From NCBI RefSeq assembly GCF_900142135.1, contig NZ_FQZU01000006.1, positions 1 through 64,000 of the forward strand: DNA of 64,000 nucleotides, read 5' to 3'. The translations under genes and the position numbers were made by a program. The notes beneath the pieces are model-generated. The model saw only the letters and a list, made by a program, of their open reading frames with translations. It was not told the DNA's origin and made no database searches. Positions 38,349 through 46,333 of the stretch are shown piece by piece (positions within the stretch are counted from its first letter, which is position 1; each line of letters starts with the position of its first letter). This DNA comes from Desulfatibacillum alkenivorans DSM 16219. Its GTDB lineage: Bacteria; Desulfobacterota; Desulfobacteria; Desulfobacterales; Desulfatibacillaceae.

Positions 38349-39017
38349 ATGCAATCAAAATCCAAAGACAAAACTCCCGGCCCCAGCCGCCGGGAAAGGC
38401 AACGTAAGGAGCGCCGGCAGGCCATCTTGCAGGCTGCGGAGAACCTGTTTGCGGAACAGGGGTACCGCAAAACCCGCATTGAAGACATCGCCGGAAAAGC
38501 CGACGTCTCCGTGGGCACGGTTTACGGATACTTCAAGAACAAGGAAGACTTGCTCATGAGCGTGCTGGAGGACATCGGCATGTTTGTGCGCCGCCTTGTG
38601 GGCTCGGAGTTCCGCAAGGCCGCCACCACTTTGGAAGGCATTCGTTTGGCCGGAATGGCTTTTTTTGAGGTTCTTTGCGTGCACCATAACGAAAAGCTGG
38701 CTCTTTTTTACGATGAACGCATTGGGAACAGCGAACAGTTTCAGCGGGCCCGCAAAGTGTGGTCCATCCAGATGATCGAGGACGTCAAAGGCGCTATTTT
38801 AGTGGTTCAGGAGGCTTCCGGCATGGAGTTCCGGTCCTCCATGTCCGCTGAGATCATGGGCGTTTGCACGGTGGGCATATTCGATCGGCTGGGGTATTTT
38901 TACCAGCTCAGCCAGATTGACCCAGAGACCCTGAAGACCGTCGGAGAGGAAACTGTCGCCTTTGTTGTAGGAGGAATTCAAAGCCTGATTACCAGAGAGG
39001 GAGGGAAGCTGGGATGA
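38349..39017 (+). CDS. TetR/AcrR-family transcriptional regulator
   Basis: The 222-residue protein has a basic N-terminus and a TetR helix-turn-helix: QAILQAAENLFAEQGYRKTRIEDIAGKADVSVGTVYGYFKNKEDL (about residues 26-70), followed by a helical ligand-binding domain. Its neighbours point to control of fatty-acid or acyl-CoA genes, as for many TetR repressors of beta-oxidation (inference). The stop overlaps the next gene by ATGA, so they form a unit. A family-A inverted repeat lies between it and the upstream hydratase gene. Confidence 0.92.
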   Translation: MQSKSKDKTPGPSRRERQRKERRQAILQAAENLFAEQGYRKTRIEDIAGKADVSVGTVYGYFKNKEDLLMSVLEDIGMFVRRLVGSEFRKAATTLEGIRLAGMAFFEVLCVHHNEKLALFYDERIGNSEQFQRARKVWSIQMIEDVKGAILVVQEASGMEFRSSMSAEIMGVCTVGIFDRLGYFYQLSQIDPETLKTVGEETVAFVVGGIQSLITREGGKLG

Positions 39018-39805
39018 AAGATATCTGCAAGGATTTGAAAGCGGAGTACGACGCCCTGGACGCCCTTGTCGCCGGACTGGACGACAAGGGCCTGGACCGG
39101 GAAACCCCGTTTTTCGGGTGGACCATCCGGGACGAAATTTCGCACATTGCGTTTTTCGATGAGGCGGGCAGACTCTCCGCCACGGACAAGGAAGGATTTC
39201 AAAAGCAGATGCAGTGGCTTTTGGAGGGCATCAAGGATTTTGACGACGTGCACAAAAAGGTGCACGCTTTAGGACGTGAGAAAACCGCCGAGGAGCTTAT
39301 GGCGTGGTGGCGGGAAGAGCGCGCCGCGGAGCTTAAAGCCCTGGAGGCCTTGGACCCCAAGGATCGCCTGCCCTGGTACGGCCCGGACATGAGCGCCTTG
39401 TCGTTCGCCACGGCCCGGCTCATGGAAACCTGGGCCCACGGCCAGGACGTGGTGGACGCCCTGGGCGCGCAGCGGGAGGCCACGGACCGCCTTTCCCACG
39501 TGGCCCACATCGGCTTCATCACCTTTAAATGGGCTTATGTGAACCGTCAGTTGCCCGTGCCCGAAAAAACCGTGCGCGTGGAATTGAAAAGCCCGTCCGG
39601 AGCAGACTGGAATTTCGGGGATGAAAACACGGACCAATTGGTCAAGGGGGACGCCCTGGACTTTTGCCTGGTGGTCACCCAACGCAGGAACGTGGGCGAC
39701 ACGGGATTGGAAGTGGCCGGAGACGTCGCCAAGGAGTGGATGGATATCGCCCAGGCCTTCGCCGGCCCGCCCGAAACCCGGCCGGCCTTGGGGCAACGGA
39801 AATAG
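39014..39805 (+). CDS. TIGR03084-type DinB/MDMPI-fold protein
   Basis: The 263-residue protein resembles the maleylpyruvate-isomerase N-terminal/DinB-like family (TIGR03084): WTIRDEISHIAFFDEAGRL (His about residue 44) and LMETWAHGQDVVDALG (His about 142) are the usual metal-ligand positions. These proteins use a bound metal in thiol-dependent transfers or isomerisation; the function of TIGR03084 itself is unassigned. It is translationally coupled to the TetR gene by ATGA, so the regulator probably responds to the same pathway. Confidence 0.8.
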   Translation: MKDICKDLKAEYDALDALVAGLDDKGLDRETPFFGWTIRDEISHIAFFDEAGRLSATDKEGFQKQMQWLLEGIKDFDDVHKKVHALGREKTAEELMAWWREERAAELKALEALDPKDRLPWYGPDMSALSFATARLMETWAHGQDVVDALGAQREATDRLSHVAHIGFITFKWAYVNRQLPVPEKTVRVELKSPSGADWNFGDENTDQLVKGDALDFCLVVTQRRNVGDTGLEVAGDVAKEWMDIAQAFAGPPETRPALGQRK

Positions 39806-40301
39806 CCTTAGTAAAGGCTGCATGAAGCCGGTTGAGATTAGTTGAGGCCATTTGTTGGGCTTCGCACATAAGTTTTTGACCACGGCCGTCATCCCGGCGT
39901 CAAATAGAATGTTCTCGTACGAGCGGTTCTGCACGCTCTACCCAACCTACAGTCTTTATTGCCAAAATATAGGTTGGGTTAAGAATTCCGGTTTCCAAGG
40001 CTTACGCAGCCTTCGTTGATTTTGGACTTCGAACCCAACAAAAAAGCGCCGGGCTTGCTGCATCACAGCATGGGGCGATTGCGGCGGATTTCATTATCCG
40101 CCATAAAGAAGCAATAAAAGGGGGCGCCTGGCTTCAGGCGCCCCCTTGCTGCTTCAAAATGTCCAATACCAAGTTGTTGTCATTCGAGTAATTTACTCAT
40201 TTGCTTTCCGGGCTTTGGATCCACACCCCGCCGCCCTCCCTCCACGGGGATGACGGAGAGCGGCGGCCATATACCCTTTTGAACGCAACTTGGTATACGG
40301 C
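39806..40301. repeat. Repeat-filled intergenic region
   Basis: No gene. A CAATACCAAGTTG sequence (about 40166) and its inverse TTTTGAACGCAACTTGGTAT (about 40273-40292) form an inverted pair around CCTCCCTCCACGGGGATGACGG (about 40235-40256), an arm of the CCCAGCGTC repeat family. A strong hairpin for the VCBS gene is listed separately. Confidence 0.6.
40118..40147 (-). terminator. Terminator of the first VCBS gene
   Basis: GGGGGCGCCTG / CAGGCGCCCCC (11-bp stem, loop GCTT, 40120-40145). On the minus strand it is followed by TTTTATT. It lies about 155 nt after the stop of the leftward VCBS gene. Confidence 0.7.
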
Positions 40302-42938
40302 CTAGTATCTTGAGGGCGCGAAAAACTCCCTGACCTTCCGCCATACGGAGGAGGACTCGGACCCGGCCGTCTGCACAAAGCAGAGGTCGTCGTCGCTTTT
40401 GAAAATGGCCGCGGCTTCGTCCACGGTCCTCACATTCCTGAGGTATGTGAGCTTGCCGGTCGAATCGCCCGCCACGGCGTCCATGTCATTGTCGTTGTCC
40501 AGGTCGGCCATGACCACGGCGCCGGGGAAGGTTTTCTTCGAGGCGATGGCGAAGGGATTGGCGCTTCCCGCCTGTTCTTCAAAAGCCGGGGAGGTTCTGG
40601 TTCCCACGTTCTTGAAGTAACGGGCGTCCTGCCAGATCACATCGTGGGCGTCGGGCAGTTCTTCGCCTTTTCTCGGCCCCTCGTCGCCGGCAAAGTACAT
40701 CAGTTTTCTGTACCAGGGCAGGCGGTCCCCCATGACGGCGTCCTGGTCCCCGTCGCCGTCAAAATCGGCGAACGACAAGGTGGGGACAAAGGAGCCCACA
40801 ACCCCGCTAATCACCTCAGTTTGCGTGATAAGTTCAGAACCGGATATGGGCGAAATGGTGTACTGAATCATGGATGCCATGGGGTCGAAGAACACCGTGT
40901 CGGTGATCAGGTGCAAGGTCGGCGTGACGGTTGTGCCGTCGTTGCGATAAAAATATACGCCGCCCTGGTTTTCGCCGACCATGCCGGAGACGAAAACGTC
41001 CAGGTCGCCGTCGCCATCGATATCCACAAAGGCCGGGCTGGGATAGATGGGCAGGATGCCCAGTTCACCCAAGGGGTTTTGGTCCAGCGCCTTGAATTTC
41101 CGGGTTTCCGGCTCATATTCAAAGGCATCGATATTTCCGCCGCCAATTAACATGGACTTTCTTTTATAGACCCCCGTCGGCTCTATAACGACGCTGTATT
41201 GGGAGTATCCTGCATAAACCTCATTGATTCCATCTCCGTTCATGTCCGCAATGCCCGGAGACGGCAGAAAGTAATTGCCGGGCCAGGAGATGGGCTCGTC
41301 ATCCAGGCTGTGCAGGGCGAAAAGGGGATCGGCTTCGCCGCCGATGTTTTCATAATAGTTCAGTAGAGATCTGCCGCTGCTCGCCTTGGATTGGGCTTTC
41401 TGTCCCCCATCGTAAAAGTTGTAACTCAGGCCGCCTACCACGGCGTCCATGTCGCCGTCTCCGTCCACGTCCCCTAAGGCGGGGATGGACGTGGCCGCTA
41501 CGGGGCCCAAGTTGAAGGGGTTGTCGCCCCGGGAGCGGTAGTCCGGCTCAGTTTTCGTTCCCGTGTTCTGGTAATACCGGATGGAGTTGTTGGAGAGCAT
41601 TGCCTCCAGGGAGTCCGTACTCCCGAAATACGGAACCATGGGGTTGGCCATAATGTATTCGCTGTAAAAGGAATTATATCCGTTTGTCCCTGTAAACAGG
41701 TCGTCCAGTCCGTCGCCGTTGATGTCCGCGAAAACCGGCGCCGAAGCTACTCCCGGGTCGACTCTGAATGGATTTTCGTCCTGGGTGCGCTCCTCGAACG
41801 AATATCCGTACTTGTCGCCGGTATTCTCAAAGAAGACCAACGGCCCGTAGGCGCTTCCCAGGAGCAGGTCCATGTCGCCGTCGCCGTCCACGTCGGAGAA
41901 AGCAGGCGCCGCGTTATAACCGGCGTAAATCGTGTTGGATTCGGAGTCCTGCAAATAGCCCTGGCAGGCAAATTCGATGGTTGCGGTTACCGGGCCTTTT
42001 TGGCGCTCCACTTCGCCGGTTATGTTTTCAAAAAAGGCTACATATCCATAATATCCGCCGACCATGCAGTCCATGTCGCCGTCGCCGTCAATATCCACAA
42101 AGGTTGGGACGGCGTCCCACAGGTCGCCCACAACAAGGGGGTTGTAATTCATGGCTTTGGTGGTTCCGGAAACCACTATGTTGCTTATGTCGAAAACAGG
42201 GGCTTGGGGCGTGCCCTTGTTCTCGAAAAAGCTGATGGAGGACATGTAGTCCGAACTCTTATTTTGCCAGGTCTGGTGGTAGCCTCCCTCCCACGTCCCC
42301 ACAAAGCAATCCATGTCGCAGTCGCCGTCAATATCCACGAAGGAGGGCGCGGTATACCGGAAAAATTCCTCCGTGCCGTACAATGGGTTGCTTTTCGGTT
42401 TGACGAATACGAAGTTCGGCTGGGTTTTGCCGCCCTGATTTTCCCAGAAGTTGATGCTGCCCTGCCGGTTGCCCACAAAGCAGTCCAGGTCGCCGTCTTT
42501 ATCTATGTCCACAAAGGCCGGTTTTGAATACTCTTCCATGGCGCCGGCCAGGGGGTTGGTTCCGCCGTAGTAATTCAAGCCAAGCCCGTCCGCCAGGGCG
42601 TCGCCCACGCCCCCGCCCAAAACCAGAGCGCCGGAAAAAGCCGCCGCTATGGCGCCCCGGGCGATCAGCCTTTTGGCGGAAGAGCCTGAGCCTGAGGGGG
42701 TAAACACGCCCGCCGCCGCCAGTTCCTTGCATGCGGAACGGCTGAGGCCGCCTTTTCGGGTGATGGGTTGAGCGGTTGTGAACTGGTGGACCTTGCTTTC
42801 CAAACCGGAACCGGTATTGGTAAAGGCCAGTGCGCAGCCAAATTTCCTGCTGGCGAATAGCGCCGTGGAGCCGACCTCCTCCAGCGCTTTTGCTACATTT
42901 TTCGAATCAATTGCCTGGATTCTTCTTCCTTGTTTCAT
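40302..42938 (-). CDS. Large FG-GAP/VCBS-repeat protein with N-terminal leader (paralogue 1)
   Basis: Start at 42938 (MKQGRRIQ) has AAAGGAGTG upstream; a 16-residue extension is rejected. The 878-residue product has a conserved N-terminal module (residues 1-87) with Cys34 and Cys70, then a Sec-type signal segment (AKRLIARGAIAAAFSGALVL, about 88-107, cleavage likely near ALA at 116). Ten Asp-rich repeats of the form D-x-D-x-DGDxD-x-FVG follow, the calcium-binding blades of an integrin-like propeller. The C-terminus ends SSSVWRKVREFFAPSRY. It is probably exported and surface-associated. Paralogue 2 is upstream. Binding partner unknown. Confidence 0.85.
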   Translation of the reverse strand: MKQGRRIQAIDSKNVAKALEEVGSTALFASRKFGCALAFTNTGSGLESKVHQFTTAQPITRKGGLSRSACKELAAAGVFTPSGSGSSAKRLIARGAIAAAFSGALVLGGGVGDALADGLGLNYYGGTNPLAGAMEEYSKPAFVDIDKDGDLDCFVGNRQGSINFWENQGGKTQPNFVFVKPKSNPLYGTEEFFRYTAPSFVDIDGDCDMDCFVGTWEGGYHQTWQNKSSDYMSSISFFENKGTPQAPVFDISNIVVSGTTKAMNYNPLVVGDLWDAVPTFVDIDGDGDMDCMVGGYYGYVAFFENITGEVERQKGPVTATIEFACQGYLQDSESNTIYAGYNAAPAFSDVDGDGDMDLLLGSAYGPLVFFENTGDKYGYSFEERTQDENPFRVDPGVASAPVFADINGDGLDDLFTGTNGYNSFYSEYIMANPMVPYFGSTDSLEAMLSNNSIRYYQNTGTKTEPDYRSRGDNPFNLGPVAATSIPALGDVDGDGDMDAVVGGLSYNFYDGGQKAQSKASSGRSLLNYYENIGGEADPLFALHSLDDEPISWPGNYFLPSPGIADMNGDGINEVYAGYSQYSVVIEPTGVYKRKSMLIGGGNIDAFEYEPETRKFKALDQNPLGELGILPIYPSPAFVDIDGDGDLDVFVSGMVGENQGGVYFYRNDGTTVTPTLHLITDTVFFDPMASMIQYTISPISGSELITQTEVISGVVGSFVPTLSFADFDGDGDQDAVMGDRLPWYRKLMYFAGDEGPRKGEELPDAHDVIWQDARYFKNVGTRTSPAFEEQAGSANPFAIASKKTFPGAVVMADLDNDNDMDAVAGDSTGKLTYLRNVRTVDEAAAIFKSDDDLCFVQTAGSESSSVWRKVREFFAPSRY

Positions 42939-43307
42939 CAAAAACACTCCTTTTTGGATTTCCTGCTCCCCCCGAAAAAAAAGCATAGTCTCTCGGCGTC
43001 AAACTTTTTGTACAGATAGGGCTTTATAGAATAGATTTTTAAAAAAGTTACAGGAAAAATACGTAAAAATTAAAATTATTTTTGAAAAACATCGTATAAC
43101 GATGGTTATATGTGGTTTAAAAGCGGTTTTTTGATATGGATATCCCAGTGAGAATCAGGCGGATGAGCGGCAAAAAAATAATCTAAAAGCCAAAGGAGAA
43201 GATCGGCGGAGACGGCCCCTTGGAAGAAGGATGAACTTCCCCCTCAAAAAAACTCAGGGGCGCCCGAAAACAGGCGCCCCTGAGCATTACAAAAAAATCA
43301 GGATCGT
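42939..43307. other. Intergenic region between the VCBS paralogues
   Basis: This 370-bp gap is AT-rich around 43020-43140 and should carry the promoter of the leftward paralogue 1. The terminator of paralogue 2 occupies 43246-43284. No other gene is seen. Confidence 0.5.
43246..43284 (-). terminator. Terminator of the second VCBS gene
   Basis: A 12-bp perfect stem CTCAGGGGCGCC / GGCGCCCCTGAG (43253-43264 and 43273-43284) is followed on the minus strand by seven T. It lies 24 nt after the stop. Confidence 0.92.
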
Positions 43308-45857
43308 TTAGTATTTGGAAGGCGCGAAAAACTCCTTGACCTTCCGCCACACCGAGGAGGACTCGGAACCGGCCGTCTGCACAAAGCAGAGGTCGTCGTC
43401 GTCTTTTAATATGGCCAGAGCCTCGTCCACGGTTTCCACATTCCGGTAATAGTAGAACTTGCCGTAAATCTCTCCGAATACTGCGTCCGGGTCGCCGTCA
43501 CTGTCCAGGTCTGCAATGGTCGTGGCGCCGGGGAAGGTCTTGTCCAAAAAGCCCGAGAAGGGGTTGGCGTTTCCGGTTTGCTCCTCAAACATGGCTTCCG
43601 TAGCGGTTCCCGTGTTCTTGAAATAGCGGGTTCCCAAATCAAATTCCAGGGTCCCGGTGACCACGTCTTGTTTTGCTCCCCTGAGGTAAAACATCCAGGA
43701 CCAGATGGAGAACCTGTCGCTCAACACGGCATCGCTGTCCCCGTCGCCGTCCCAATCGGAGAAGGACAAATACGGTATAAAAACGCCCGGGATGCCGCTT
43801 AACGGATTGGTTTCCGTGACCAGGGAGAAGGTGGGCGTGACGGCCGTTCCCACATTGCGGTAAAACATGATGTCCGCGTTGTAATAATCCCAGCCGTCTT
43901 CCGGCGAAATGCCGGAGATAAAAGCGTCCAGGTCGCCGTCGCCGTCAATGTCCGTAAAAGCGGCCTGGGGATAAATAGGAATGCCTTCCAATTCACCCAG
44001 GGGGTTCTCGCACAGCCAGTCGAAGGCCATTGTGTCGGTCACGTAGCTGAAGGCCTCAATCTCCGCCGTGGGCGTGATTGTTCTCTTTAAAATATTGTCA
44101 TAATAAGTGTCATAGCTGACGCCAACGTAGACTTCATCTATGCCGTCTCCGTTCAGGTCTGCCGTGGTGGGAGTAGGCATGTACCAATCTTCGTTCCACA
44201 CCATGCTCCAGGGATTGTTGTACATGGAGTGCTGGGCGAACAGGGGGTTGGTCGCGCTGCCCCTGTTTTCAAAATACTTCATGTCTTTGGGAGCGAAATA
44301 ATCCGGATCGTATTTGACTTCGGCCCTTTTGTTGTAAAGGTTGAAGCTGGCGCCCACAATGGCGTCCAGGTCGCCGTCGCCGTCCATGTCCCCAAAAGTC
44401 ACGCTGGGCATGAGGGCAGCCGGTCCCAGGTTAAAGGGGTTGTCGCCGCGGGACCGCAGATCCGGCGCGGTTGTGGAGCCCACGTTCTGGTAATAACGCA
44501 GAAAAATGTTGGAGTAGAAATCCGACAAGGCGGGAAGGTCATCCTCCTCTTCATCCTTGCGGTCGTCCACATAATATTCAAACGGAGAGGCGCCCACAAA
44601 CAAGTCATAGGTCCCATTGCCGTTAATGTCCGCAAAGGCCGGCGCCGAATACATGCCGGGCGCCATTCTCGTCACGCTCTGGCACATCTCACGCCATTCC
44701 AGAACCATGTTCTGGGCGTCGCCCGTGTTTTCAAAGTACTGGATCGATCCGTACATATTGCCCACAAAAAGATCCAGGTCGCCGTCGCCGTCAATATCCG
44801 CAAAGAAGGGGGCTGCGACGCCGCCGTAGGCCCAGATGTAAAAACTTTCCGGATCCTTGCTTATGGAAAAGGCTTCCAGGGGGCCGCGGGATATGAACTC
44901 AATGGCGTCGCTGAGCCAGGTTTTGGTCTGGCTGTTGTCAACGGTCATGTTTTCATAATACCAGACGTATCCTTCTTCCCCGCCGATGAAAGCGTCCATG
45001 TCGCCGTCGCCGTCAATATCGGCGAAGGTGGGGGAGGCTTCTTCATCCTGGGTGAAGACGAGCGGGTTGAAGCCCACGGTCTTGCGGGTTTCGGTGATAT
45101 TGCCCGTTTCAAAGACCGGGTTGGTCTTGCTTCCCGTGTTTTCAAAAAAGCTGACGTAAGAGGTGCTGCCGCCGTTCTTTACGCCAAAAGACTGCGATAA
45201 AGCGTATTTGTGGCCCACAAAACAGTCCATGTCGCCGTCGCCGTCAATGTCCACAAAGGCGGGAGAAGCCAGATAGGTCAGACCCTCCGTGCCGGTCAGG
45301 GGGTTGGCGTCCCCCTCGATCAGGCTGAAATTGGGGTTTTGGGAGGTTCCGTTATTCTTCCAGAATTCAATGTAGCCGTAGCCTCCGCCCACAAAGCAGT
45401 CCAGGTCGCCGTCGCCGTCAATGTCCACAAAGGCCGGCTTGGCGTCGTAAACCATCGTTTCGGCCAGGGGGTTGGTCCCGCCGTAGTACTTTAAGCCCAG
45501 ATCATTCGCCGCCATGGCGTTGTTCAGGCCGCCGCTCATGAGCATGGCGCCGGAAAAGGCTGCGGCAAGCGCCCCCCTGGCGATCAGCCTTTTGGCGGAA
45601 GACTCGGATCCCACAGGATTCAAAAGCCCTGCGGCGGTCAGTTCCTTGCACGCACAACGGCTAAGAGCGTTCTTGCCAGTGATTGGGTGAGAGGTTGTAA
45701 ACCTATGGGTTTTTCTTTCCACGCCCTGGCCGGTGTTGGTGAAAGCCAGCGCGCACCCCAGGTTTTTGTTGGCGAATAGCACTGTAGCGCCTTTTTGGGC
45801 CAGCGCCTCCGCCACCTTTTGCGGGTTTGTTTTGTTAACCTTTTGTCCCGTCTGCAT
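43308..45857 (-). CDS. Large FG-GAP/VCBS-repeat protein with N-terminal leader (paralogue 2)
   Basis: Start at 45857 (MQTGQKVNK) is preceded by TAGGAG; a long upstream extension is rejected. The 849-residue protein aligns without gaps to paralogue 1 over residues 1-115, including GCALAFTNTG, Cys34, Cys70 (LSRCACKEL), and SSAKRLIARGA at the start of the signal segment. Ten D-x-D-x-DGDxD repeats follow, with two weakened ones (near DINGNGTYD and DLNGDGIDE). The final 30 residues are almost identical to paralogue 1. The leader and C-terminal conservation exceed that of the repeats, suggesting they are the functional parts for export or anchoring (inference). Confidence 0.85.
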   Translation of the reverse strand: MQTGQKVNKTNPQKVAEALAQKGATVLFANKNLGCALAFTNTGQGVERKTHRFTTSHPITGKNALSRCACKELTAAGLLNPVGSESSAKRLIARGALAAAFSGAMLMSGGLNNAMAANDLGLKYYGGTNPLAETMVYDAKPAFVDIDGDGDLDCFVGGGYGYIEFWKNNGTSQNPNFSLIEGDANPLTGTEGLTYLASPAFVDIDGDGDMDCFVGHKYALSQSFGVKNGGSTSYVSFFENTGSKTNPVFETGNITETRKTVGFNPLVFTQDEEASPTFADIDGDGDMDAFIGGEEGYVWYYENMTVDNSQTKTWLSDAIEFISRGPLEAFSISKDPESFYIWAYGGVAAPFFADIDGDGDLDLFVGNMYGSIQYFENTGDAQNMVLEWREMCQSVTRMAPGMYSAPAFADINGNGTYDLFVGASPFEYYVDDRKDEEEDDLPALSDFYSNIFLRYYQNVGSTTAPDLRSRGDNPFNLGPAALMPSVTFGDMDGDGDLDAIVGASFNLYNKRAEVKYDPDYFAPKDMKYFENRGSATNPLFAQHSMYNNPWSMVWNEDWYMPTPTTADLNGDGIDEVYVGVSYDTYYDNILKRTITPTAEIEAFSYVTDTMAFDWLCENPLGELEGIPIYPQAAFTDIDGDGDLDAFISGISPEDGWDYYNADIMFYRNVGTAVTPTFSLVTETNPLSGIPGVFIPYLSFSDWDGDGDSDAVLSDRFSIWSWMFYLRGAKQDVVTGTLEFDLGTRYFKNTGTATEAMFEEQTGNANPFSGFLDKTFPGATTIADLDSDGDPDAVFGEIYGKFYYYRNVETVDEALAILKDDDDLCFVQTAGSESSSVWRKVKEFFAPSKY

Positions 45858-46333
45858 AAAATCAACTCCTAAATTTTCAAAGGTTCGCCCAAGGTGGTAA
45901 CCGGCAAGGGATGTTCCCCCACGCTCCCGAGCCAATCGATAAGTACGGTTTTCTGCGGTAAACTCATGTCCGCCCGTAGAGCAGACAATGGTCAACTTAT
46001 TGTATTCAGCTATATTTGTTGTAGCTTTAAGGCTGGAGCTCAAAGTCGGATATACAGCTCCGACAGCATATATTACATCGTATTCTGAAAACAATATCAT
46101 GCCTTTAACTTTCGGTCAAGCAAGCCCTGTCTGAATCAAAAAAATAGTGAGTATTCGGCCTAAACACAGCCTATGATTCGCCGCCGGTCTCAGGAAGCCC
46201 TTCTCCCCAACCCCTCAAAAAAAAATGGCATGGAAGGCTTTCCTCGCCTCCATGCCATTGTTCAACAAATCAAATTTTACCCCTTAATGTAAAGGGTCCG
46301 GCCCTGCCATGCGCTGAAACGCCGCCGCCGGCC
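45858..46333. other. Intergenic region upstream of paralogue 2
   Basis: No gene is supported. The in-frame upstream part of paralogue 2 (to 46100) has no better start and is AT-richer. The rest contains the terminator of the leftward TIGR03032-GNAT gene at 46216-46259. Confidence 0.45.
46216..46259 (-). terminator. Terminator of the TIGR03032-GNAT gene
   Basis: AATGGCATGGA (46224-46234) pairs with TCCATGCCATT (46249-46259). On the minus strand a run of nine T follows. It lies about 75 nt after the stop codon. Confidence 0.9.
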
